Shown: positions 1 to 6,504 of the stretch, piece after piece
How positions within the stretch are numbered: position 1 is the first letter of the stretch
Layout: each line of letters opens with the position of its first letter
Source of the DNA: CAYPZU01 sp964415395
GTDB lineage: Bacteria > Chlamydiota > Chlamydiia > Chlamydiales > SM23-39
Length of the DNA: 17,108 nucleotides
Reading direction: 5' to 3'
Assembly: GCA_964415395.1 (NCBI GenBank)
Contig: CAYPZU010000049.1
Location: 1 to 17,108 of the forward strand
The notes under the pieces: generated by a model
Database searches by the model: none
Told to the model about the DNA's origin: nothing
Seen by the model: the letters and a program-made list of their open reading frames with translations, nothing else
Translations under genes and position numbers: made by a program

Positions 1-756
1 CAGCTGCCAAAGCTCCTCTGGATTGTCTGGATTCGGATAGAGCAGCGCATAGGAAACTCCGTCGTCCAACTCAACTTCTTCTCCGTTCTGATCCCTGAAT
101 TTAGGATTCATCTCGACCAGATCAGGCGGAAATTTCGGCACCCAATTTTTAACAATCCAATCGTAGCGCCCCCTGATCGGAGTGAACATGCAATAATCGC
201 CGACTCGGGTTCGTCCATACAGACTATCGACCATGATCAGCCTCTTGCCATCCACCAATGCAAGCGTCGCCTCCGCTTTGTTTTTCTCTTGAGCCCAGAT
301 CTCCAGTTTCAGGGAAAGCGAATCGGACGGACGAACCCCGATCGCCCGATTGAAACGGGCTATTTTCATCTGCTCTTCGAAAAAGTCTTCCGGGCTGATT
401 TTATAGACTCGGGCCACTTCCGAAATATGCTCTCTTCTAAATCTCCCGATCAATGCAAAACAGGAGACGGCATCCAAAGCTTCGCGCCTCATTTCAGGGG
501 ACAGGCTGTCGATTCTCTTTTCGATTTCACCCAGATCGAGAAAATAGAGCTCCTCCACCGCAGGATGAAGAGGCTTTCTCTCCCCCGCAGCTTCCCAGAC
601 CTCTACCTCACTCCCATCGGAATGAGCCGAAAGAGGCTCCTTCGGCAAGCGTGCTGGATCAAACCCTTCCAAATCGGAAGGGGAAAGAGGAGAGTCCTCC
701 CTCTTCCGGTTAGGCTTATAGATAAAAATATTTTGAGTCCCTGCAATAGCAGCCAT
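1..756 (-). CDS. Hypothetical protein, N-terminal 252 residues (runs off left edge)
   Basis: An open frame without stop runs from an ATG at 756 to the first base of the window, so 252 N-terminal residues are visible and the C-terminus is missing. I do not recognise a family. It begins MAAIAGTQNIFIYKPNRKRE, has no signal peptide or membrane segment, and starts with a Pro/Glu-rich probably flexible stretch (about 1-65). A helical, charged part follows (about 66-165), containing REHISEVARVYKISPEDFF, which could be a small helix-turn-helix-like or LysM-like unit (weak guess). The rest (166-252) looks beta-rich and aromatic (DYCMFTPIRGRYDWIVKNW). Codon usage matches neighbouring genes, with no frame breaks. 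No good Shine-Dalgarno precedes the ATG. A TATAAT box 24 bases upstream inside an inverted repeat may be its promoter. Coding status is well supported; function is unknown. Confidence 0.75.
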   Translation of the reverse strand, partial: MAAIAGTQNIFIYKPNRKREDSPLSPSDLEGFDPARLPKEPLSAHSDGSEVEVWEAAGERKPLHPAVEELYFLDLGEIEKRIDSLSPEMRREALDAVSCFALIGRFRREHISEVARVYKISPEDFFEEQMKIARFNRAIGVRPSDSLSLKLEIWAQEKNKAEATLALVDGKRLIMVDSLYGRTRVGDYCMFTPIRGRYDWIVKNWVPKFPPDLVEMNPKFRDQNGEEVELDDGVSYALLYPNPDNPEELWQL

Positions 757-764
757 TTAAAAAC

Positions 765-801
765 CAAATTAGTCTCAAAATTATACCCAAGAACTAATTT
801 G
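765..801. promoter_or_regulatory. 9-bp inverted repeat around a TATAAT box
   Basis: CAAATTAGT (765-773) and ACTAATTTG (793-801) form a perfect 9-bp inverted repeat with a 19-base spacer. On the minus strand the spacer holds TATAAT (780-785), about 24 bases before the ATG of the leftmost gene. No convincing -35 box is visible. Arms placed on both sides of a -10 box fit a dimeric repressor operator. This is inference only. Confidence 0.4.
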
Positions 802-892
802 ATTTTATAAATAAAACTTAAAAATTTATTTGAATAGGCCGCTTATACCGAGAGAGATTGAAGAATCGGAATATGCCAAGGCTGCGGACACA

Positions 893-921
893 TTAAAAAT
901 GTCCGGGGGGGACATTTTTAA
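893..921. repeat. Hairpin 1: 12-bp perfect stem
   Basis: TTAAAAATGTCC (893-904) pairs perfectly with GGACATTTTTAA (910-921) across a five-G loop (905-909). The A-rich and T-rich arm ends would let it act as a terminator in either direction, but it lies about 190 bases beyond the kdoO stop. Confidence 0.7.
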
Positions 922-998
922 AGGGAAGCAGGTGAGCGTATGCGAACCGGGCCGTAGGCCGCCCAGAATTTGAGTCAGGCGAAGCCGGCGCTGAAGAA

Positions 999-1019
999 GC
1001 TAAACTTAAAAAGTTTAGC
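999..1019. terminator. Hairpin 2: 9-bp stem, possible terminator of the kdoO operon
   Basis: GCTAAACTT (999-1007) pairs with AAGTTTAGC (1011-1019) over a three-base loop. Read on the minus strand it lies 94 bases after the kdoO stop and is followed by TTCTTC, a poor T-tract. A role in ending the kdoO operon is plausible but not certain. Confidence 0.4.
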
Positions 1020-1027
1020 GCCGGGGC

Positions 1028-1052
1028 CCCCGACGATGCATCATCGTTGGGG
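1028..1052. terminator. Hairpin 3: 11-bp GC-rich stem downstream of kdoO
   Basis: CCCCGACGATG (1028-1038) pairs with CATCGTTGGGG (1042-1052), with one G-T wobble and a three-base loop. It is the first strong hairpin met by transcripts leaving kdoO (61 bases past the stop). It has no T-tract on the minus strand, so it may be a Rho-type 3'-end structure or part of a repeat element. Confidence 0.4.
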
Positions 1053-1113
1053 TGGGGTGGAAGCGGATCTCAAAGCCTGCGGCTGTTCGACGCCGGCAAA
1101 ACCGGATCTTCAA

Positions 1114-2019
1114 TCACGAGCGGTATATATATTTATCCTCGACCATCGACCTTCCCGCCAGCTTCTCCAGCACCTGCACAGGGGCTTTTTCGGGATGGAC
1201 CATCGCCGACACCGGCACCAGGAACGTCTGTTCCAAAGCGTATTGCCCGGCCAGGGCCGCGTGGGAAACCTGGTCGGTGAAGACCGCCCAGCACGAATGA
1301 GGCGGGAAAACCCAGCTGTCCTTCGGACAATTCTTCTGGAACTCCTCATTCTCTTTCAGAAAGTGGTGCATCTTCAGCATAAACGTATCGTACGGCGAGC
1401 GGAGCGCCACCTTCAGTCCCATCGCCTTCAGCCACTCTTTCGCCTTCATCTCCAAGCCGCCCCGCTCCGGGAACTTCACGCCCCCCTCGCCGCCAAACAT
1501 CTTCGCCAGTTCAGCAAACGGCTGCGCCGTGATCCAGTGGCGCCCTTCCGACGGATTGATATTCGTGAAAAAGCGCAAAATCCGCGCGCCATGAAGCGGC
1601 CTCGTCGGGAATGCGTCGACATGAAGCAAATCGTTCCGCGCCCGCACCCTTAACTTTCTTCCCTTTTCCTGAAACGGCCGGAAACTCGCATAATCCAATT
1701 TCCACGCTTTCGCATACGGCCCCAGAATCTTCCCCAGAAACGCCGACGCCGACTGCGAATAATTCCGCAGAATCTCCTTCAGCCTCTCCGCCGACTTCGG
1801 ATCGCTCGCGTCGTGATTGGTGATCTTGTCCGCCTGCGGCTTGTACGCGATATTCTTCCGCGCCTTCGATCCGCCCTGCCGCTGCTGGAGCAAAAAGTCG
1901 ATCTGATCCTGCGGAAAATCAAACGGCGTTTTCGGGAAAAAGAGAATATTGCCCGCTTCCAATTCTTCGCACCATTTCGTGCGGCTTACATCTCCCTCGA
2001 CAACCACTCTCTTCGCCAT
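1114..2019 (-). CDS. kdoO: Kdo hydroxylase, Fe(II)/2-oxoglutarate dioxygenase type
   Basis: The 301-residue protein matches the Kdo hydroxylase family (KdoO of Burkholderia, Yersinia and Legionella). These enzymes use Fe(II), O2 and 2-oxoglutarate to hydroxylate carbon 3 of Kdo, giving Ko in the lipopolysaccharide inner core. Visible signatures are RNDLLHVDAFPTRP with the H133-x-D135 iron site, the family stretch ILRFFTNINPSE (147-158), and FTDQVSHAALAGQYALEQTF (247-266) with H253 as the likely third iron ligand. The start is the ATG at 2019, because GGAGG lies five bases before it; a TTG twelve bases upstream overlaps that ribosome site and is rejected. The gene is last in a minus-strand operon, 16 bases after the HExxH gene. 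Family assignment is confident; the substrate in this organism is inferred. Confidence 0.88.
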   Translation of the reverse strand: MAKRVVVEGDVSRTKWCEELEAGNILFFPKTPFDFPQDQIDFLLQQRQGGSKARKNIAYKPQADKITNHDASDPKSAERLKEILRNYSQSASAFLGKILGPYAKAWKLDYASFRPFQEKGRKLRVRARNDLLHVDAFPTRPLHGARILRFFTNINPSEGRHWITAQPFAELAKMFGGEGGVKFPERGGLEMKAKEWLKAMGLKVALRSPYDTFMLKMHHFLKENEEFQKNCPKDSWVFPPHSCWAVFTDQVSHAALAGQYALEQTFLVPVSAMVHPEKAPVQVLEKLAGRSMVEDKYIYRS

Positions 2020-2035
2020 ATCGACCTCCAAAAAA

Positions 2036-2788
2036 CTAAAGCTTATTTAAATAGCGCAAACGAATCAATCTCCATCTCAAACAGCTCCCCGCAACCTCTT
2101 CGACGCCCGCCCCCCGCGCCAATTTCCCAATCTCTTCATCCGTCATCCGAAACAGCGCCGCCCGCACCTTCTCCACTCCCGCCTTTTCCAGCCTCTTCCC
2201 CGCCTTCGCAAGCCTCCGATGCATCCGCGCCAGCCTGAAAAATCCAATCCCCGCCAAACACCCTGCCGCCAAATAACCCGCCGGCCAAACCGCGCCTACA
2301 CCCAACGCTCCAATCAACATCCACGCCTCGCGCGGCCTCTCGAAAATCGGACCCAAAACCTTCCGCCACTTCCGATCCGACGTCATGTACGCGAAGAATT
2401 CCTCGCTCTTCTCCTCGAACGCGCACCGCGCCGCATGAACCGCCTCATGCCCCAAAATCTCCTCTCTCCGGTAGAGCCCCAGATAGCTTCCCTTCCTCAA
2501 CCCCTCTCTCAGCTGCACCTCGCAAAACCGCCCCTCGATCCACGCAGCGGCCCCTTCCCAAACCGCAAGCCCCCGATTCGAATAAAACACCGGCACATAC
2601 GCCGGCTCGAAATCAAAAAGCTCCCGCAAATGATGCCGCACCCAATCCCAGTGCGGCTTCGGAATCCACTCGCCCTTCTCAAACCTTGCCTTCGTCTCCC
2701 GCGCCCTTTCCCCAAAAGCCTCTTCGCTCTCGCCCGGCCCCGGGATCACTCCCTTTCGGTCCCAATCGATCAATTCTTCATCAGTCAT
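2036..2788 (-). CDS. Membrane protein with HExxH metalloprotease-like motif
   Basis: This 250-residue protein has HEAVHAAR at residues 114-121, a classic HExxH zinc site. SEEFFAY (128-134) follows, whose glutamates could supply the third ligand of a gluzincin. One or two hydrophobic segments lie at about 155-186 (WMLIGALGVGAVWPAGYLAA and on), leaving a basic cytoplasmic-looking tail (187-250). The N-terminus DWDRKGVIPGPGESEEAF resembles openings I associate with uncharacterised chlamydial proteins; this is from memory. No signal peptide is seen. The start ATG (2788) overlaps the stop of the upstream haemagglutinin-domain gene, with no strong ribosome site, so translational coupling is likely. 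A processing role for the co-encoded exoprotein is possible but untested. It could instead be a catalytically inert structural relative. Confidence 0.8.
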   Translation of the reverse strand: MTDEELIDWDRKGVIPGPGESEEAFGERARETKARFEKGEWIPKPHWDWVRHHLRELFDFEPAYVPVFYSNRGLAVWEGAAAWIEGRFCEVQLREGLRKGSYLGLYRREEILGHEAVHAARCAFEEKSEEFFAYMTSDRKWRKVLGPIFERPREAWMLIGALGVGAVWPAGYLAAGCLAGIGFFRLARMHRRLAKAGKRLEKAGVEKVRAALFRMTDEEIGKLARGAGVEEVAGSCLRWRLIRLRYLNKL

Positions 2789-3761
2789 GCCGCAGATTAT
2801 CTCTCACCACACCCTTATTTACAAAATATCCCGGACTGAACACCTCCGCATCCCGCCCTTCCGCCTCGCCCGTAAACACCAACCCATTTTCTCCCCACAC
2901 AACCACTCTTTCACCTTTCGCCGCTCCCTCAAACCTTCCCAGCCGCGACGCCTCGGCCCACACTTCTTCTCCCTCCATCCTCGATCCCTTCCTCACATCG
3001 ACATAATGGCCCAAAATCCAGACGCTCTCACCCGACACTTCCCCTCTCTGCACCGCGCACGGTCCCGGCATCCGCATCGCCTCCACGCCCTCCAATCCCA
3101 CCATGTCCGGCCAATCCAGATCCTCCGGATGGGTAAACGCCGCCGCATACACATTCCCCTCCCGCTCAATCGCCTCTCTCAACCCTTCCCGCGCCTCGAC
3201 CCGCACCACAAACCCCTCTTCCACCCACACCTCTTTCGCCCCGGCCATCACCACCTCCCGTCCCTCAATCCGCCCCCCGTTCTGCACCTCGAAGCCCATC
3301 AAGAGCACCTCGTCGCCCTTCACCCGCCCCTCGTTCACCACCATCCCCCACGAAATCTCTCTGCAGGCAAGCTCACCCTTCTCCACGAACAGCCGGCTCT
3401 GCACCTCCAAGCTCGATGCCACAAAAGAGCCCGTATCCACAACACCGCTCTTCCCCACCAGCACACCATTTGGATTCACCAAAATCACCCGCCCGTTCGA
3501 CTCCAGCCTCCCCATCAGCCGGCTCGGCTCCGCCTCCCTCACCCGATTGAGCACCGCGCACTCCCTTCCCGGCAGCGCAAACTCCACCTTTTCCCCTTCC
3601 CCAATCGAAAAATTCTTCCAGCTAATCACCGTCCGGTCTTCCGCCACCACGCGCAAATCCCCTTCGAAGCTCGCCCGCCCCGCCAGCACCTCCGGCCCCG
3701 CCGGATTCGCTAAAGCTAAATTTCCCGCACAAAATCCCATCGCAACAAAATATTTTCTCAT
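2781..3761 (-). CDS. Exported protein with filamentous-haemagglutinin (TPS) N-terminal domain
   Basis: The 326-residue protein starts with a short Sec-type signal (MRKYFVAMGFCAGNLALA, cleavage probably near ALANPA). A two-partner-secretion domain of the haemagglutinin-activity family follows: FSIGEGEKVEFALPG (51-65), LNRV (71-74) and the hallmark NPNGVLVG (96-103). In known systems this domain guides the protein through an outer-membrane TpsB (FhaC-type) pore. The rest consists of irregular beta-helix-like turns rich in Gly, Glu and Val, ending without a large passenger, so it is far shorter than typical adhesins. No TpsB gene lies in the window. AGGAG sits six bases before the ATG. It is first in a minus-strand operon with the HExxH protein and kdoO. 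Alternative view: a trimmed remnant of a longer adhesin, although the frame is intact. Confidence 0.85.
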   Translation of the reverse strand: MRKYFVAMGFCAGNLALANPAGPEVLAGRASFEGDLRVVAEDRTVISWKNFSIGEGEKVEFALPGRECAVLNRVREAEPSRLMGRLESNGRVILVNPNGVLVGKSGVVDTGSFVASSLEVQSRLFVEKGELACREISWGMVVNEGRVKGDEVLLMGFEVQNGGRIEGREVVMAGAKEVWVEEGFVVRVEAREGLREAIEREGNVYAAAFTHPEDLDWPDMVGLEGVEAMRMPGPCAVQRGEVSGESVWILGHYVDVRKGSRMEGEEVWAEASRLGRFEGAAKGERVVVWGENGLVFTGEAEGRDAEVFSPGYFVNKGVVRDNLRHD

Positions 3762-3785
3762 GCCTTTCTCCTAAAAAATGACTGT

Positions 3786-3813
3786 GTTATCACCACTCCA
3801 AGTTTCTTCACAA
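3786..3813 (-). promoter_or_regulatory. Candidate promoter of the haemagglutinin-domain operon
   Basis: On the minus strand TTGTGA (3808-3813), a 16-base spacer and GATAAC (3786-3791) resemble a sigma-70 promoter. It lies 25 bases before the ATG at 3761. The boxes are imperfect matches. Confidence 0.3.
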
Positions 3814-3824
3814 CGTCGAAAAAT

Positions 3825-3853
3825 TTGCACTTTGAACCAAAATCCGCTACCAT
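3825..3853 (+). promoter_or_regulatory. Candidate topA promoter
   Basis: TTGCAC (3825-3830), a 17-base spacer and TACCAT (3848-3853) form a moderate sigma-70 match 26 bases before the topA ATG. The leader then holds ATCTGTC (3852-3858) and GACAGAT (3869-3875), a 7-bp inverted repeat whose right arm covers part of the AAGGA ribosome site (3866-3870). Confidence 0.35.
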
Positions 3854-3879
3854 CTGTCAGATTTTAAGGACAGATAGGT

Positions 3880-6450
3880 ATGGGCAAAGCCCTCGTCATC
3901 GTAGAGTCTCCCGCGAAGATCAAGACCCTCAAGAAATTCCTTGGGGCGAATTATTCTTTCGAATCTTCCGTCGGCCACATCCGCGATCTGCCCCAGCGCG
4001 AATTCGGCATCGACGTCGAACACGATTTCGAGCCGAAATACGTCACCATGCCCGACAAGAAAGACGTCATCGCCAAGCTGCAAGCCGCAGCCAAAAAGGC
4101 CGACATCGTCTACCTCGCACCCGATCCGGACCGCGAAGGGGAAGCCATCGCCTGGCACATCGCCTCCATCCTCCCGAAATCGACCAAGATCAAGCGCACC
4201 GCCTTCCAGTCGATCACGAAAGCCGCCGTCCAGGAATCGCTCGACAACCCCCGCGACATCGACATCGACCTCGTCAATGCCCAGCAGGCGCGCCGCCTCC
4301 TCGACCGGATCGTCGGCTACAAAATTTCCCCCATCCTCACTCGCAAAGTGAAGCGCGGACGCACCGGCACCTCCGCCGGACGCGTTCAATCGGTCGCACT
4401 CAAACTCGTCGTCGACCGCGAAAAACTCATCGACGCCTTCGTCCCCGTCGAATACTGGAGCATCGGAGCCCTTCTCGAATCCAAAACAGGCGAGCGACCC
4501 TTCTCCGCCCATCTCCACACCGTAAACGGCCTCCGCGTCGAGAAAGAAAAAGCCGGCAATAAAGAATGCTTCCTCATCTCCAATCAGGAAACCGCCGACC
4601 AGATCGTCAAAAAACTCAAAAAAGCCTCCTACCTCGTCACTAACGTCGACAAGAAAGAGAAAAAGCGGAACCCCGTCCCCCCGTTCATCACCTCCACGCT
4701 CCAGCAGGAAGCCTCCCGCCACTACGGCTTTTCCGTCTCCCGCACCATGAACATCGCGCAAGGACTCTATGAAGGGATCGACACCGGCCCCGAAGGGACC
4801 GAGGGTCTCATCACCTACATGCGTACCGACTCGGTCAACATCGCCCCCGAAGCGATCACCTCCGCCCGCAAATACATCCAAAACCACTTCGGCCCCGAGT
4901 ACCTCCCCGACCAACCCCGCGTCTACGCCTCCAAAAAATCCGCGCAGGAAGCCCACGAAGCGATCCGCCCCACCAGCCTCTCCCGCGATCCCGAAAAAAT
5001 CCGCCAGTACCTCTCGATCGACGAATACAAACTCTACCTCCTCATCTGGCGCCGTTTCATCGCCTCGCAAATGAATCCCGCCATCTACGATACCGTCTCC
5101 GCCGACATCGAAACCGACCAGGAGATGACCCTCCGCGCCTCCGGCTCCGTCATCAAGTTCAACGGCTACCTCGCAGCCTACGAAGAGCGCAGAGACAAAG
5201 GCTCTCACGAAGAAGAAGACGAAAACGCCAAAGTCCTCCCCCCGCTCGAGCCCAACCTCCCGCTCTCGCTCCTCGACCTCACCTCCGAGCAGTCATTCAC
5301 CAAACCGCCGCCCCGCTTCACCGAAGCCTCGCTTGTCAAAGAGCTCGAGCGCCTCGGCATCGGCCGCCCCTCCACCTACGCGGCCATCATGAACAAGATC
5401 CAGAGCCGCGATTACACCGTCAAAGAAAGCCAGGCTCTCAAACCCACCGAGCTCGGCAAAATCATCTGCGCCATGCTCGAGGAAAACTTTGCCCCCATCA
5501 TGGACGTCACCTTCACCGCCCAGATGGAAGACCAGCTTGAGCAGGTCGCCGAGCACAACAAAAACTGGAAAGAACTCCTCCGCGACTTTTGGCGCGACTT
5601 CATCCCTCTCGTCGACAAAGCCGAGAAAGAAGCCACCGTCCCCAAACTTCTCACCGAAATCGACTGCCCCAAGTGCGGCCAGAAGCTCCAGAAAATCTGG
5701 TCCCGCAACAAATACTTCTACGGCTGCTCCAACTACCCCACCTGCGATTTCACCGCCCCCATCGAAGCCCTCGAATTCAACCGGGACGACTACGACCCCA
5801 ACTTCGACTGGACCCAGCCCTGCCCCACCTGCTCCTCGCCCATGACGCTCCGCCACGGCCGGTTCGGCCCGTTCCTCGGCTGCTCCCGCTACCCCGAATG
5901 CAAAGGCATCGTCAACATCCCCAAAAAAGGCGAAACCACCTTCAAGCCCGAAGACCTTCCCTCCTGCCCGGCTATCGGCTGCGACGGCCACCTCACTTCC
6001 CGCAAATCGCGCTTCGGCAAAACTTTCTTCTCCTGCTCCAACTTCCCTGACTGCGACGTCATCGTCTCGACCCTCGACCAGCTCGAATCCAAATACGACG
6101 CCAGCCATCCGAAAACCGCCTACGTCAAGAAAGCCCGCTTCGGCAAAAAAGGCAAAGCCTCGGCCAAAGAGACAGAAAAACCCTCCAAGAAAGCCTCAAA
6201 GCCCAAGAAGAAATCGAACCAACCCACCTACAAGCTCTCTCCCGAACTGTCGGCCCTGGTCAACGCCAAAGAGCTTTCCCGCCCCGCCACCACGAAAGCG
6301 GTCTGGGACTACATCAAGGCGCACCACCTGCAAGACCCGACCAACAAGCGGATCATCCGTCCCGACGCGGCCCTCGCGAAAGTGATCGGCAAACACCCGA
6401 TCGACATGCTCAAACTCTCCACCGCCCTGAACAAACACTTCAAGAAGTAA
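3880..6450 (+). CDS. topA: DNA topoisomerase I with C-terminal SWIB domain
   Basis: The 856-residue type IA topoisomerase relaxes negative supercoils by single-strand passage. The Toprim domain opens with ALVIVESPAKIKTL and carries DPDREGEAIAWH (81-93) for Mg binding. The catalytic tyrosine is Y313 in GLITYMRTDS. GRPSTYA (495-501) is a conserved core element. Three zinc ribbons follow: C596/C599/C616/C622, C648/C651/C668/C674 and C696/C701/C719/C725. A lysine-rich linker (about 750-780) leads to a SWIB/MDM2-like domain (782-856), a eukaryote-like fold found on chlamydial TopA. AAGGA lies nine bases before the ATG. The last 80 coding bases are partly duplicated at 7518-7597. The next gene on the same strand starts 54 bases downstream and seems to have its own promoter. 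Confidence 0.98.
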   Translation: MGKALVIVESPAKIKTLKKFLGANYSFESSVGHIRDLPQREFGIDVEHDFEPKYVTMPDKKDVIAKLQAAAKKADIVYLAPDPDREGEAIAWHIASILPKSTKIKRTAFQSITKAAVQESLDNPRDIDIDLVNAQQARRLLDRIVGYKISPILTRKVKRGRTGTSAGRVQSVALKLVVDREKLIDAFVPVEYWSIGALLESKTGERPFSAHLHTVNGLRVEKEKAGNKECFLISNQETADQIVKKLKKASYLVTNVDKKEKKRNPVPPFITSTLQQEASRHYGFSVSRTMNIAQGLYEGIDTGPEGTEGLITYMRTDSVNIAPEAITSARKYIQNHFGPEYLPDQPRVYASKKSAQEAHEAIRPTSLSRDPEKIRQYLSIDEYKLYLLIWRRFIASQMNPAIYDTVSADIETDQEMTLRASGSVIKFNGYLAAYEERRDKGSHEEEDENAKVLPPLEPNLPLSLLDLTSEQSFTKPPPRFTEASLVKELERLGIGRPSTYAAIMNKIQSRDYTVKESQALKPTELGKIICAMLEENFAPIMDVTFTAQMEDQLEQVAEHNKNWKELLRDFWRDFIPLVDKAEKEATVPKLLTEIDCPKCGQKLQKIWSRNKYFYGCSNYPTCDFTAPIEALEFNRDDYDPNFDWTQPCPTCSSPMTLRHGRFGPFLGCSRYPECKGIVNIPKKGETTFKPEDLPSCPAIGCDGHLTSRKSRFGKTFFSCSNFPDCDVIVSTLDQLESKYDASHPKTAYVKKARFGKKGKASAKETEKPSKKASKPKKKSNQPTYKLSPELSALVNAKELSRPATTKAVWDYIKAHHLQDPTNKRIIRPDAALAKVIGKHPIDMLKLSTALNKHFKK
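6367..6446 (+). repeat. Left copy of an 80-bp direct repeat (end of topA)
   Basis: The segment encodes the last SWIB residues of TopA (ALAKVIGKHPIDMLKL and on) and matches 7518-7597 at 72 of 80 positions without gaps, by direct alignment. A run of 32 bases starting at 6379 is identical. The two copies flank the first FkbM methyltransferase gene. Confidence 0.95.
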
Positions 6451-6452
6451 GC

Positions 6453-6480
6453 TCGACAATTTCGCGCTTCCGTCTATATT
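6453..6480 (+). promoter_or_regulatory. Candidate promoter of the first FkbM gene
   Basis: TCGACA (6453-6458), a 16-base spacer and TATATT (6475-6480) lie directly after the topA stop and 24 bases before the methyltransferase ATG. No terminator hairpin is seen between the genes, so read-through from topA is also possible. Confidence 0.4.
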
Positions 6481-6504
6481 CTATGAAAAAACTCGAGGTT
6501 TTCC

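Larger units (their letters stand above)
757..1113. other. Gene-free stretch with three successive hairpins
   Basis: These 357 bases lie between the start of the leftmost gene and the stop of kdoO. The short frames that cross them have no ribosome site or protein-like composition. The right two thirds (about 880-1110) are GC-rich and hold three hairpins plus further short palindromes (GGCC GTA GGCC near 950-960; CCGG CAAAA CCGG near 1093-1105). This looks like a structured dispersed repeat or a cluster of transcription terminators rather than a decayed gene. Confidence 0.5.

Noticed and set aside
289..810. Plus-strand open frame of 173 codons
   Set aside because: It lies opposite the minus-strand gene at 1-756, has no ribosome site, and its composition is that of an antisense shadow.
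970..1653. Plus-strand open frame of 227 codons
   Set aside because: It overlaps kdoO on the other strand and starts within the hairpin region; the Arg/His-rich translation is a shadow.
2787..3713. Plus-strand open frame of 308 codons
   Set aside because: It is antisense to the haemagglutinin-domain gene. The His/Pro/Arg-rich translation results from the extreme C-richness of the strand.
3847..5208. Minus-strand open frame of 453 codons inside topA
   Set aside because: It is antisense to the conserved topA core; the Gly/Val/Asp/Phe-rich product is a typical codon-bias shadow.
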